DNA from: an uncultured Mycoplasmatota bacterium
Lineage (GTDB): Bacteria; Bacillota_I; Bacilli_A; RF39; UBA660
DNA length: 56,963 nucleotides
Direction of reading: 5' to 3'
Assembly (NCBI GenBank): GCA_900554315.1
Contig: USGP01000006.1
Location: 1-56,963 of the forward strand
The notes beneath the pieces are model-generated. The model made no database searches, had not been told where the DNA came from, and saw only the letters and a list, made by a program, of their open reading frames with translations. Within the stretch, counting starts at the first letter, position 1. The number at the start of each line of letters is the position of its first letter. Below are positions 33,517 through 42,145 of the stretch, in pieces. Both the position numbers and the translations under genes were made by a program.

Positions 33517-34135
33517 ATTTATGGATAAACGGGGATTTGGTACTTATGAAATGCTTACTGTCTTTGTGGTTTTATTAATTGTTATTGTATTATTATTAGC
33601 GTCCGTTTTTAAGACCAATTATAGTGAAAAGTATGATGTACTAGAATATAATGCAAAAATGTTTGCTTTGACTGCTGGTAATTTATATAATGAAGATGGT
33701 ACGAAAGATGTTTATTATTTGCAAGAAATCATAGACAGAAAGTTATCTTCAGAAATTAAAAATCCTTTCCAGGGAGAAAAGTATTGTAATTCCTATACTT
33801 CTAAAGTTGAAATTAAAGATACGAAAAAATATGTTACTTTGGAATGTGGTAATTATTTAGTTTATCAGCAGAATTCTTTAAAGACTCCATATACTGTTTA
33901 TCAGGTTGGTAAGTGGTCTACTAAAAAGAGTAGTGATGATGATCAGTCAACAGAATTTTATAATTATAAACAAGATGGAAAAGATATGTTTGATGATGAT
34001 TTAGAGAAAGATATCTTCTTGTATGAATTTAATAAATTATCTGGTACAGACTATTCTGATGTTTCTGAAATTCCAAATCAGGAAAATTTATCTAAAGAGA
34101 CTAGGTATCGTTTTATGAAAAAAGTTAGTGAATAG
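33506..34135 (+). CDS. Type IV prepilin-like protein
   Basis: A 209-residue protein whose N-terminus has a class III (prepilin) signal: DKRG/FGTYEMLTVFVVLLIVIVL, with cleavage after Gly10, Phe as new residue 1 and Glu at +5, followed by a hydrophobic helix. The rest is soluble, with two Cys (KYCNS, LECGN), and Lys/Asp-rich. No family is recognised for the C-terminal part. ATG 33506 overlaps the ezrA end by 11 bases; ATG 33521 is the alternative. It sits where nifZ (cysteine desulfurase) stands in B. subtilis. No prepilin peptidase or pilus ATPase is in the window. Confidence 0.65.
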   Translation: MISRFMDKRGFGTYEMLTVFVVLLIVIVLLLASVFKTNYSEKYDVLEYNAKMFALTAGNLYNEDGTKDVYYLQEIIDRKLSSEIKNPFQGEKYCNSYTSKVEIKDTKKYVTLECGNYLVYQQNSLKTPYTVYQVGKWSTKKSSDDDQSTEFYNYKQDGKDMFDDDLEKDIFLYEFNKLSGTDYSDVSEIPNQENLSKETRYRFMKKVSE

Positions 34136-34166
34136 AGAAGAAAAAAGTTTTCTTCTCTTTCTTTTT
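34134..34166 (+). terminator. Terminator of the ezrA/prepilin-like unit
   Basis: 11-bp stem AGAGAAGAAAA / TTTTCTTCTCT, loop AAG, then T's. It begins in the stop codon. Confidence 0.85.
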
Positions 34167-34199
34167 ATGATAAAATATGAAAGACATTGAGGTGGTTAT

Positions 34200-35384
34200 A
34201 TGAAGAGAGTTATTTTAATTAAATATGGAGAATTAAGTACTAAAAAAGGAAATCGTAATTTTTTTATTCAAACTTTATATCAAAATATTAAGAATAAATT
34301 AAAGAACTATGATGTTATTATTATGAAAGATCGTAGTAGAATGTATATTGAATTTCATGATTCAGATTTAGATAAAATAAAAGAAAAGTTAGATTGTGTT
34401 TTTGGTATTCATATGTATCACATTGCTTATATTGTGGATACTAATATTGATTCTATTAAGAATTTATTAATTGATTTGATTCAGAATATCTCTTTTAAAA
34501 CTTTTAAAATTGAGTCTAAGAGAAGTGATAAGAACTTTCCTATTCATAGTCAAGAGTTAAATCCTTTACTTGGTGCTGTTGTTTTAAAAAATAAAGATGG
34601 TGTTTCTGTTGATGTTCATCATCCAGAGTTATTAATTAAAGTTGAGGTTCGTGAACAATATAGTTATGTTTATTTTAATGCTTATCATGGTGCTGGTGGG
34701 TATCCGATTGGTACACAACCTAGAGGTATGTTAATGTTGTCTGGTGGAATTGATTCTCCTGTTGCAGGATATTTGGCAATGAAACGTGGTATTCCTGTTG
34801 ATTGTGTTTATTTTGAAGCAATTCCTCATACAAGTTTGGAAGCTAGAAATAAGGTTATTGAGTTATCTAAAAAATTAGCCAAATATACGAATGAAGTACA
34901 TTTGCATGTTATTAATTTTACAAAAATACAAGAAGAAATATATAAGAATTGTCATCCTTCTTATTGTATTACTATTATGCGTCGTATGATGTATCGTATT
35001 ATGGAAAAGATGGCATTAAAATATCATGGACTTGCTATTATTAATGGTGAGTCTGTTGGTCAAGTGGCATCTCAAACACTTTCTAGTATGCGAGTTATTA
35101 ACGAAGTTACTTGTATGCCTGTTTTAAGACCTGTTGCTTGTTTTGATAAATTAGAAATTATTGACTTGGCTAAAAAAATTGATACTTATGATATTAGTAT
35201 TTTACCATATGAAGATTGTTGTACTGTCTTTGTTCCTAAACATCCTGTTATTAATCCATCTTTGGAACAAGCTATGAAAGAAGAGACTAAATTTGATTTT
35301 TTACCGATGATTGATGATGCTGTTGATACAGTAAATACTATTGTTGTTCAAGAAGATGAAAACGAATTTTCTGATTTGTTATAA
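34200..35384 (+). CDS. thiI: tRNA 4-thiouridine / thiazole sulfurtransferase ThiI
   Basis: ThiI adenylates U8 of tRNA and transfers sulfur to it. The protein (394 residues) has the short Gram-positive form without the C-terminal rhodanese domain. The order is ferredoxin-like plus THUMP domain (about 1-165), then the PP-loop SGGIDSPVAGY (about 181-191), EAIPHTSLEARNKV, CHPSYCITIMRRMM, NGESVGQVASQT and EDCCTVFVPKHP. It is monocistronic with a weak extended -10 (TGATAAAAT, 34168-34176). The B. subtilis sulfur donor NifZ is coded next to thiI; no such gene is here. Confidence 0.95.
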   Translation: MKRVILIKYGELSTKKGNRNFFIQTLYQNIKNKLKNYDVIIMKDRSRMYIEFHDSDLDKIKEKLDCVFGIHMYHIAYIVDTNIDSIKNLLIDLIQNISFKTFKIESKRSDKNFPIHSQELNPLLGAVVLKNKDGVSVDVHHPELLIKVEVREQYSYVYFNAYHGAGGYPIGTQPRGMLMLSGGIDSPVAGYLAMKRGIPVDCVYFEAIPHTSLEARNKVIELSKKLAKYTNEVHLHVINFTKIQEEIYKNCHPSYCITIMRRMMYRIMEKMALKYHGLAIINGESVGQVASQTLSSMRVINEVTCMPVLRPVACFDKLEIIDLAKKIDTYDISILPYEDCCTVFVPKHPVINPSLEQAMKEETKFDFLPMIDDAVDTVNTIVVQEDENEFSDLL

Positions 35385-35401
35385 ATTTCCAGTTAAATTT
35401 T

Positions 35402-35431
35402 TGTATTAAATTTTAAAATGTTCACAACCTA
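35402..35431 (+). promoter_or_regulatory. Candidate sigma-G-type promoter of the spore protein gene
   Basis: TGTATT (35402-35407), 17 bases, CAACCTA (35425-35431). The second box fits the forespore -10 CATnnTA at all but one position; the first is an imperfect -35. No sigma-A promoter is seen. Weak evidence. Confidence 0.3.
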
Positions 35432-35452
35432 TGAATGTAGGAGGTGAATGAA

Positions 35453-35665
35453 ATGACAAACTCAAAGAATTCTACTATGAAAATGAGAGTTCCTGGTGCT
35501 AAACAAGCTATTGATAAAATGAAATATGAAATAGCTAACGAATTTGGTGTTAATTTAGGACCAGATGCTACTAGCCGTGCTAATGGTACTGTTGGTGGTG
35601 AAATTACTAGACGTTTGGTTCAAAATGGTATGAACCAAGTTAGTGGAAGCTACAACAACAAATAG
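35453..35665 (+). CDS. Alpha/beta-type small acid-soluble spore protein
   Basis: A 70-residue DNA-binding spore protein that coats and protects DNA in the forespore. It carries the family's diagnostic stretch MKYEIANEFGVNLGPDATSR, including the germination protease site around E-I-A, and then ANGTVGGEITRRLV. AGGAGGTGA is placed perfectly for ATG 35453. It has its own strong terminator. It follows thiI as sspA does in B. subtilis. Confidence 0.95.
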   Translation: MTNSKNSTMKMRVPGAKQAIDKMKYEIANEFGVNLGPDATSRANGTVGGEITRRLVQNGMNQVSGSYNNK

Positions 35666-35680
35666 TGATAGATAGCTTAC

Positions 35681-35712
35681 AAGATAGGCTTTTCAGCCTA
35701 TCTTTTTTTTGC
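35681..35712 (+). terminator. Terminator of the spore protein gene
   Basis: Stem AAGATAGGC / GCCTATCTT, loop TTTTCA, then a T-run. Confidence 0.85.
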
Positions 35713-35759
35713 TTTTTGTGATATGCTAATTATATAGTAATCATAAAGAGGTGTTGGTT

Positions 35760-37208
35760 ATGTACGAATATCAAGATCAAGAACAAGCAGTCCAAATTTT
35801 TGAGGATTTGTTATCTCAAAAGAAACAAGAGTTAACTGAAAAAATTGATAGCTTATCTCTTTTAGAACAATGTGCGTCTGTATTGACTTCTTCTATGCGT
35901 AAAGGTAGCGTTGATGTCGATTTGTTATTACAACACCAAGATTTACTTTTGTCTATTGATCCTAATTTGGCTGATAATTTTAAAATTTTGGATTTTTTTG
36001 CACAAAATAATGCTTTGGATTTAGAGCAAGCCCAAGTAGCAATTAGTCAAATTTTAAGTGCTCCTATATTGAAGAAGAGCGTTTCTAATCAGGCACGTAA
36101 TTCTACGTCTCTTAGAAAAGTAGAACGTGAATTACGAACTATAGATACTATGAATGAAACTGCTAAAGCGCAATTTGTTGCTAATAGTACCTTATCTGAT
36201 AAAGATAAAATAGCAGTGTTATCTTCTATGGCTTATCAAAATGTATTATCTGCAGGAGAAAGAAGGAAATCCGTAGAAAGATTTGTGATTGCTGATAATC
36301 AAGATTTGCAATCTGACTTGAGCAATGGACAAGTAGAGGAAGTTGATGTGACTCATGCTTTGGATGATGCCGCTTCTTTAGAAAGCTTTCAAGATACTTA
36401 TCGTCAAATGAAAGAAACTAGTGCTCCTTTTTTTGAACAATATTATTCTCTTATTGAAGGTAAAACATCTGAAGATATTAATTATCATGAACAATTGTGT
36501 AAGATTATGGAGGATGCGAAAGCAAATGGTGATAATTCTATTTCTATGGATGACTTTTCTTATTCTGATGAGAAGATGACCTTGTTGTTATTACAAATGA
36601 AAGATGTTGAGAAACAAATTAATGAATTGATGCAGGCAAGTATTGATAATGAATCTATTTCTTTTCTTTATATGTTTCTTGAAGAATATAATCATAAGTT
36701 GGCTGAAGTATCTGACTTGGATCAACAAATTCAGGAAACTAATTCTGTGGAAAATGCAATGGAGACACCTAGTAATGTATATTTCTTGTTGGATGATAAA
36801 GGTAAACCATTTTTCTCTATGAGTCGTTTAAATCATGAGGATAAAAAACAAATGTTAGCTTTGGTTCATAAATTTGAACAAGGAATTTTGGATTTTAAAA
36901 ATGGTAAAAAACATTCTAAAGTTCTTAGTAATGAACAAAAGATGCCACATACTGTTTATGTTAATAAAGTAAGTAATATGATATGTGCTTTTATACCTCA
37001 ACAAGATGATATATTAATTATTACATTTGGAAATGAAAATAATATTTTTGATGATAGTAGAAGAATTGATATTGCAAGAGAGTCTTTAATTGATGATGCT
37101 TTAAAATGTATTAAAGAGCAGGATCCTGCCTTTGTACAACAACAAGTTGCATTTAGAGATACTTTCCAGCAACAATTATCATCTGCTAAAGAGGGTGTTA
37201 GAAAATGA
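35760..37208 (+). CDS. Unknown helical protein, first of a four-gene orphan operon
   Basis: A 482-residue cytosolic protein with no signal or membrane segment and no family I recognise. Residues 1-330 are almost all helix, rich in Gln, Asp and Ser, with a central charged region (ALDDAASLESFQDTYRQMK). The last 130 residues change character: VYFLLDDKGKPFFSMSRL, HTVYVNKVSNMICAFIPQ and DDILIITFGNENNIF look like a beta sheet followed by a helix. That is reminiscent of small mRNA-interferase-like folds but without recognisable catalytic residues. ATG 35760 follows AGAGGTG. The next gene overlaps it by ATGA. Confidence 0.6.
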   Translation: MYEYQDQEQAVQIFEDLLSQKKQELTEKIDSLSLLEQCASVLTSSMRKGSVDVDLLLQHQDLLLSIDPNLADNFKILDFFAQNNALDLEQAQVAISQILSAPILKKSVSNQARNSTSLRKVERELRTIDTMNETAKAQFVANSTLSDKDKIAVLSSMAYQNVLSAGERRKSVERFVIADNQDLQSDLSNGQVEEVDVTHALDDAASLESFQDTYRQMKETSAPFFEQYYSLIEGKTSEDINYHEQLCKIMEDAKANGDNSISMDDFSYSDEKMTLLLLQMKDVEKQINELMQASIDNESISFLYMFLEEYNHKLAEVSDLDQQIQETNSVENAMETPSNVYFLLDDKGKPFFSMSRLNHEDKKQMLALVHKFEQGILDFKNGKKHSKVLSNEQKMPHTVYVNKVSNMICAFIPQQDDILIITFGNENNIFDDSRRIDIARESLIDDALKCIKEQDPAFVQQQVAFRDTFQQQLSSAKEGVRK

Positions 37209-37405
37209 TAGAAAAAAGATTAGATAAACTGTTTTCTGATATAAAGAAAGATTGTGTTGAGTTGATTCAAGAAAAAGATGTTTCTATTTCAGATTTATCT
37301 TTTCAACTTGGCATTAGTGCAGATGAGTTCGTTCAAAGATTTCAATCTCGATGTCGTGATTTTTCTTTTTATTTAAAGACATATGATATTTTGATGAAAT
37401 GGTAG
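37205..37405 (+). CDS. Small helix-turn-helix-like protein of the orphan operon
   Basis: A 66-residue protein starting at an ATGA overlap with the 482-residue gene. The middle, VSISDLSFQLGISADEFVQRF, has the spacing of a helix-turn-helix (DLSFQLGIS turn, then recognition-like helix). It is too short to assign a family, and DNA binding is inferred. The next gene begins 11 bases after its stop with an AGGTGAT ribosome site. Confidence 0.6.
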   Translation: MIEKRLDKLFSDIKKDCVELIQEKDVSISDLSFQLGISADEFVQRFQSRCRDFSFYLKTYDILMKW

Positions 37406-37415
37406 GTGATAGTAT

Positions 37416-39278
37416 ATGAGTTTAGTTGATATTGTTCAGTCTAGAATAAATACTTTGTTTGAAGAATATGCTTCACTCACTTCTACTTCAGAAGAAGAGA
37501 TTGCTAGGGAGCAAGAACGTATTTCTCAATTATCTTCTATTATTAAACAGTTGGAAGATGATCTTTCTAATTTTAGAAATTTATCGTTAGATGATCTTGA
37601 TGGTATTTTATTAGATGATAAAGAGTCTTTAAAGAAGTTTCATGATGTTCAATTGGTTTTACAAGCTATTTATACGGCACATTTACCAATTTCTTTAACT
37701 AATCAACAACTTGATTTTATTCAGCAAACTTTAGATGAGATGAAGGAACAAAAAACTGCTTTAGCTCAATCTGTTGAGAATCATTCTAAACAACGTTTGC
37801 GTGTAACAGCTAGAGAGGAAACGTTAGCTGGTTTAATAGAAAATTTTGAAAGCTTGGAAGAGAAAATTACTAATCCTGAAGATTTGAATGTTTTGAATGT
37901 TTCAGACTTTCAATTACTTTATACTATTGTTGAAGATGAGAGTATTGAGTCTAATGTTAAGATTGATTTATTAAGACAAATCGTGGAATATAATGAGTCT
38001 ATTTTAACAAGAAATAGAAAACCGTTTGTGACAGTTGATTTTGATGATGTAAAAAGTTTATTTCAAGAATTTGGTGTATCTGATAAAGTTATTCATGTTT
38101 TAGAAAGAAATAAAACGGAAGTCGTTCATCATATCAATTTAGATAGTGCTAGAGAGTTGTTGTCTTATTTGAAAGATGCTAATATATTGGATCGATTTTC
38201 TCCTTCTGCTTTAGCTACCATTTCTTTGTATAGTAATGTGGGTACTGTTCAAAAAAGGTATGATCAGTTATCGCGTTTGGGTACAGTTCCTAAGAGTTTA
38301 TATGAATTACCATCCGTTTGGATTAATAATTTAACTCGAGAAGCTAGACGACATAAGGGTGCGAAGTTTTCTTCCCGTAATGGTCGTGGTGCGCAACTAT
38401 CTGATTATGCACATCGTATTTCTTATGAAGAGATGGTTCAGAATGAGGGCTTTTTACAGTCCCTTGGTGTTTCTGTTTCTATTAAGGAAGATAATAATAT
38501 GAGTGCTTTACAGACACCATATTACAAATTGGTTTCGAATTATGATGCATTAAATTTTTATGGATTTTTTGAAAATAGAGATATGGATTCTTTTCCAGCA
38601 TCTGTTTTTACATTTTCTAATATTGCTGATTATTGTGATCGTTTGATTGAATTGGATTTGTTACATGGTCGTAGTAATTATATTATGAATTATCCATCTT
38701 CTATACGCTCTATTCCAGAAGTTTCTTATGGCATGTTATATAAATTGAGACAAGAATTTGCTGATAATATGGGATTGTATTTTGATTCTATTATGTCTAG
38801 TCAACAGAGGGAAGTATTAAAATCTGAATTGACAAGACCTGGTTCTGTTTTGTTTGGTAAGGTTGTTGAAACACCTGAGGATAAAGAGGAATTTTTGGAA
38901 GATAATTTTGTTGATCTGGCAGATTCTTCTCATATTGCTAGGGCAAGGGAATATGATGATGCTATTCTTAATTTTTCTCCATTAGAATATAGTCCTTCTA
39001 TTTTGGCTGATGAGAGAGTTAAGTTCTTAGAACAAGAATATCGTGATTCTGATAATCCTTATGTTTATCATATTGGAAATTTAACAGTTTCAAGACCTAA
39101 ATTGTTACGTAATTATTCTACATTGGTTCAAAATGGATATGATAGTGAAGATGCATTTTTATATTCAGCTGTTAGAGGAATGTATCTAACGCAAGATAAT
39201 TATGATATGTTGGAACGTTCTATTTTAAAAACTGATAGTCGAGGTGAAATTGGTGATGATGTTTCTAAAAAAATATAA
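37416..39278 (+). CDS. Large coiled-coil / helical-repeat protein of the orphan operon
   Basis: A 620-residue cytosolic protein I do not recognise. Residues 1-150 are coiled coil (EEEIAREQERISQLSSIIKQ). The middle has repeated helical units in which a Leu-rich helix is followed by short turns, e.g. LDSARELLSYLKDANILDRF, ALATISLYSNVGTVQKRYDQL and LGTVPKSLYELPSVWINNL. Residues about 300-330 are basic (EARRHKGAKFSSRNGRG), a possible nucleic-acid contact. The repeat rhythm recalls mTERF-like or HEAT-like solenoids, by eye only. Codon use looks like its neighbours. Confidence 0.6.
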   Translation: MSLVDIVQSRINTLFEEYASLTSTSEEEIAREQERISQLSSIIKQLEDDLSNFRNLSLDDLDGILLDDKESLKKFHDVQLVLQAIYTAHLPISLTNQQLDFIQQTLDEMKEQKTALAQSVENHSKQRLRVTAREETLAGLIENFESLEEKITNPEDLNVLNVSDFQLLYTIVEDESIESNVKIDLLRQIVEYNESILTRNRKPFVTVDFDDVKSLFQEFGVSDKVIHVLERNKTEVVHHINLDSARELLSYLKDANILDRFSPSALATISLYSNVGTVQKRYDQLSRLGTVPKSLYELPSVWINNLTREARRHKGAKFSSRNGRGAQLSDYAHRISYEEMVQNEGFLQSLGVSVSIKEDNNMSALQTPYYKLVSNYDALNFYGFFENRDMDSFPASVFTFSNIADYCDRLIELDLLHGRSNYIMNYPSSIRSIPEVSYGMLYKLRQEFADNMGLYFDSIMSSQQREVLKSELTRPGSVLFGKVVETPEDKEEFLEDNFVDLADSSHIARAREYDDAILNFSPLEYSPSILADERVKFLEQEYRDSDNPYVYHIGNLTVSRPKLLRNYSTLVQNGYDSEDAFLYSAVRGMYLTQDNYDMLERSILKTDSRGEIGDDVSKKI

Positions 39279-39549
39279 TTTTACTGATGATGATTTAAAA
39301 GAGTTACAGCAAGTTCTTACTGACGATAATATTTTGGAAATAGAAATGAATGAAGAGAGAGTTTGCTCTATATTAGATTATTTTTTTAAAATTGGTATTT
39401 CCAATTTAAAAGATATTATTTTGTGTAAACCTACTTTGTTTTATGAACAACTTTCTTTTATTCAAGATAGAATAGAACATAGTAAAATTTCTAATATTAT
39501 TGATCAAATAAAGGAAAATCCTTTAGCTTTTGACTTGATTGGATTATAG
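39256..39549 (+). CDS. Small helical protein closing the orphan operon, mTERF-like rhythm
   Basis: A 97-residue protein overlapping the previous gene by 23 bases. AGGTG at 39242-39246 sets the start at ATG 39256 (or 39259). The segment ILDYFFKIGISNLKDIILCK and the following PTLFYEQLSFIQDRIE repeat the pattern helix-Gly-Ile-turn-helix-Pro seen in mTERF-type repeats. With the 620-residue protein it may form one solenoid assembly. It ends at a strong terminator. Confidence 0.6.
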   Translation: MMFLKKYNFTDDDLKELQQVLTDDNILEIEMNEERVCSILDYFFKIGISNLKDIILCKPTLFYEQLSFIQDRIEHSKISNIIDQIKENPLAFDLIGL

Positions 39550-39578
39550 AATTTAGATTTTTTCTAAATTCTTTTTTG
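39548..39578 (+). terminator. Terminator of the orphan operon
   Basis: 10-bp stem AGAATTTAGA / TCTAAATTCT, loop TTTTT, then T's. Confidence 0.8.
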
Positions 39579-39653
39579 TTTATAACAAAAAGTATTTATC
39601 TTTTTAGCATAAATATGTTATAGTAGGTGTATAAAAAAGCGAGGAGAGATATT

Positions 39654-40841
39654 ATGAAATTATTATCAGTTAATGCAGGTAGTAGTACTTTAAAGTTTCG
39701 TTTATATGAAATGCCTGAGGAAAATATTTTAATGAAAGGTAATTATGAAAGAATTGGTTTAGATGGTTCTAAATATAGTTTAACAATCGGTGATAAAAAA
39801 GAGTCTGCAGAAGTTGTTATGAATGATCATAAAGATGCAGTTACGTTATTATTAAAACATTTATTGGAACATAAAGCTATTTCTTCTTTGGATGAGATTG
39901 AAGCTGTAGGCCATCGCGTGGTTCATGGTGGAAGTAAATATTCTAAGTCTGTTGAACTTAATGAGAAAGTTGTTTCTGAAATTGAAGAATTATCACCACT
40001 TGCGCCACTTCATAATCCTGGAGCTGTCAAAGGAATGAATGCTTTTATGGAAGAAGTACCTAATGCTCGTAATGTTGTATGTTTTGATACGGCTTTTCAT
40101 CAAACTATGGATGAAGCTACTTATTTATATCCAGTTCCATATGAATGGTATGAAAAGTATGGTGTTAGAAAATATGGATTTCACGGTTTGAGTCATAAAT
40201 TTATTACGGAAAAAATGACAGATATGTTGGGAAAAACTCCAAATTTGATTATTTGTCATATTGGTAGTGGTTGTAGTATTACTGCTGTTAAAGATGGAAA
40301 GTGTATTGATACCTCTATGGGATTTACTCCAAATGCAGGTATAATGATGGGAACCCGTTCTGGAGATATTGATTATTCTTTAATTAATTATGTATTAAAG
40401 CATGAGGAACGCAGTATCGATTGGATTGAAAAACAACTTAATTTTAATAGTGGCTTACAAGGAATTGCTGGAAAAAGTGATTTAAGAGATATTGATGCTG
40501 GTTTTGAAGCTGGTGATAAACAAATTGTGTTAGCTGTCAATATGTATACGAATAAGATTGTTGATTATATTGCTAGATTTTATATGAAATTAGGTGGTAA
40601 TGTTGATGCTATTTGCTTTACTGCTGGTGGAGGAGAAAATGATCCTATTATTCGTAGCGAAGTTATGAAAAAACTTGCCCCAATTGGAGTGATTGCAGAT
40701 GAGGAGAAAAACAATGAAACAATTGTTAGAAAAGGTATTGAAGGTATTGTAACAACAGATGATTCTTCTATTCCTGTTTATGTACTTGGTACTGATGAAG
40801 AATTAATGATAGCAAGAGATACTTATGATATTGTAAAATAA
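39654..40841 (+). CDS. Acetate kinase-family protein, divergent copy
   Basis: A 395-residue member of the acetate kinase family (ASKHA fold), which interconverts acetyl phosphate + ADP and acetate + ATP. The N-terminal VNAGSSTLKF, GHRVVHGG (Arg88), FDTAFHQTM, KYGFHGLSH and MGTRSGDID are kept, as is the closing TDEELMIARDT. Two nucleotide-site changes stand out: CHIGSG with Ser205 in place of the usual Asn, and FTAGGGEND instead of FTAGVGEN(S). It could be a poor or altered kinase. ATG 39654 follows GAGGAGAG; the extended -10 TGTTATAGT is at 39616-39624. A full terminator separates it from the second copy. Confidence 0.88.
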   Translation: MKLLSVNAGSSTLKFRLYEMPEENILMKGNYERIGLDGSKYSLTIGDKKESAEVVMNDHKDAVTLLLKHLLEHKAISSLDEIEAVGHRVVHGGSKYSKSVELNEKVVSEIEELSPLAPLHNPGAVKGMNAFMEEVPNARNVVCFDTAFHQTMDEATYLYPVPYEWYEKYGVRKYGFHGLSHKFITEKMTDMLGKTPNLIICHIGSGCSITAVKDGKCIDTSMGFTPNAGIMMGTRSGDIDYSLINYVLKHEERSIDWIEKQLNFNSGLQGIAGKSDLRDIDAGFEAGDKQIVLAVNMYTNKIVDYIARFYMKLGGNVDAICFTAGGGENDPIIRSEVMKKLAPIGVIADEEKNNETIVRKGIEGIVTTDDSSIPVYVLGTDEELMIARDTYDIVK

Positions 40842-40849
40842 TTGATACT

Positions 40850-40880
40850 AAAAGTCTTGTTTTATACAAGTCTTTTTTAT
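40850..40880 (+). terminator. Terminator of the first acetate kinase gene
   Basis: Two 5-bp blocks, AAAAG/CTTTT and CTTGT/ACAAG, separated by a T-T mismatch, loop TTTAT, then T's. Confidence 0.7.
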
Positions 40881-40898
40881 TTTTTGGAAGTGTTTTCT

Positions 40899-40926
40899 TT
40901 GAAAATATTAGTCTTTGTAGTATAAT
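40899..40926 (+). promoter_or_regulatory. Promoter of the second acetate kinase gene
   Basis: TTGAAA (40899-40904), 16 bases, TATAAT (40921-40926). It allows separate expression of the two copies. Confidence 0.65.
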
Positions 40927-40953
40927 ATTTATAGTTATAGAAAGAGGGATGTT

Positions 40954-42135
40954 ATGAAAATTATTTCTATTAATGCGGGAAGTAGTTCTTTAAAATTTAG
41001 TTTATTTGAAATGGATAATGAATCTGTTATTGCTAGTGGACTATTTGAACGTATTGGAATTGAAGGTAGCAAATATACTATCAAATTTAATGGAGAAAAG
41101 ATTACACAGGAAGTTGATTTACCAAGCCATGTAGATGCTGTTAATATTTTATTGGATAAACTTACTGATTTGAATATTATTTCTTCTTTGGATGAAATTC
41201 ATGGCGTTGGTCATCGTATTGTCCAAGGAAAAGATGTATTTAAAGAATCTGTTATTATCAATGATGAAGTTATGGAAAAACTAGAAGAGATTAAGGGATT
41301 TGCTCCATTACACAACCCTGCTAATATGTTGGGAATTGAAGCTTTTAGAAAAGCAATGCCTAATGTTCCAATGGTTGCAGTATTTGATACAGCTTTTCAT
41401 CAAACTATGGATAAAACTGCTTACTTATATCCAGTTCCATATTCTTGGTATGAAGACTATGGTGTACGTAAGTATGGTGCTCATGGTACTTCTCATCGCT
41501 ATATTACTGAAACTGTTAAAGCGTTATTAGGAAAAGATGAATTCCGTTTAATCAGCTGTCATATTGGTAATGGTGGTTCTATTACTGCTATTAAAGATGG
41601 TAAATGTGTAGATACTTCTATGGGATTTACACCACTTGCAGGTATTATGATGGGAACTCGTTCTGGAGATATTGATTCATCTATTATTCCTTATGTTATG
41701 GAAAAAGAAGGAAAGAATGCCAGTGAAGTTATCGATGATTTAAATAAACGTAGTGGACTTTTGGGTATGAGTGAATATAGTAGTGATATGCGTGATATTT
41801 TGGAAAAATGTGATGCCCAAGATGAAAAAGCGATTGTTGCACGTGATAAATATGTTCGTCGTGTTGTTGACTATATTGCTCAATATTATGTTCTATTAGG
41901 TGGAGTTGACGTTATTGTCTTTACTGCTGGTGTAGGTGAAAACAGTATTCCAGTACGTAGACAAATTTGCGAAGAGTTAGCTTGTTTAGGTGTTAAAATT
42001 GATTTAGATTTAAATAATACACGTGGTGAAACTGTTAAAATTAGTACGGATGATTCTGATATTTTAGTTTATGTTATTCCTACTGATGAAGAATTAATGA
42101 TAGCAAGAGATACTTTACATTTAATTAATAGATAG
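40954..42135 (+). CDS. ackA: Acetate kinase
   Basis: A 393-residue acetate kinase, about half identical by eye to the copy just upstream. It keeps the canonical nucleotide motifs CHIGNGGSIT, DTSMGFTPLAGIMMGTRSGD and FTAGVGENS, and the closing TDEELMIARDT. Its own departures are GHRIVQGK in place of the usual GHRVVHGG (Arg88 kept, His91 replaced by Gln) and KYGAHGTSH, Phe to Ala before the catalytic His. This is the better candidate for the metabolic enzyme that makes ATP from acetyl phosphate. It is followed at 10 bases by the DHH phosphoesterase gene, so these may be co-transcribed. Confidence 0.93.
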   Translation: MKIISINAGSSSLKFSLFEMDNESVIASGLFERIGIEGSKYTIKFNGEKITQEVDLPSHVDAVNILLDKLTDLNIISSLDEIHGVGHRIVQGKDVFKESVIINDEVMEKLEEIKGFAPLHNPANMLGIEAFRKAMPNVPMVAVFDTAFHQTMDKTAYLYPVPYSWYEDYGVRKYGAHGTSHRYITETVKALLGKDEFRLISCHIGNGGSITAIKDGKCVDTSMGFTPLAGIMMGTRSGDIDSSIIPYVMEKEGKNASEVIDDLNKRSGLLGMSEYSSDMRDILEKCDAQDEKAIVARDKYVRRVVDYIAQYYVLLGGVDVIVFTAGVGENSIPVRRQICEELACLGVKIDLDLNNTRGETVKISTDDSDILVYVIPTDEELMIARDTLHLINR

Positions 42136-42145
42136 GAAGAGAAAA

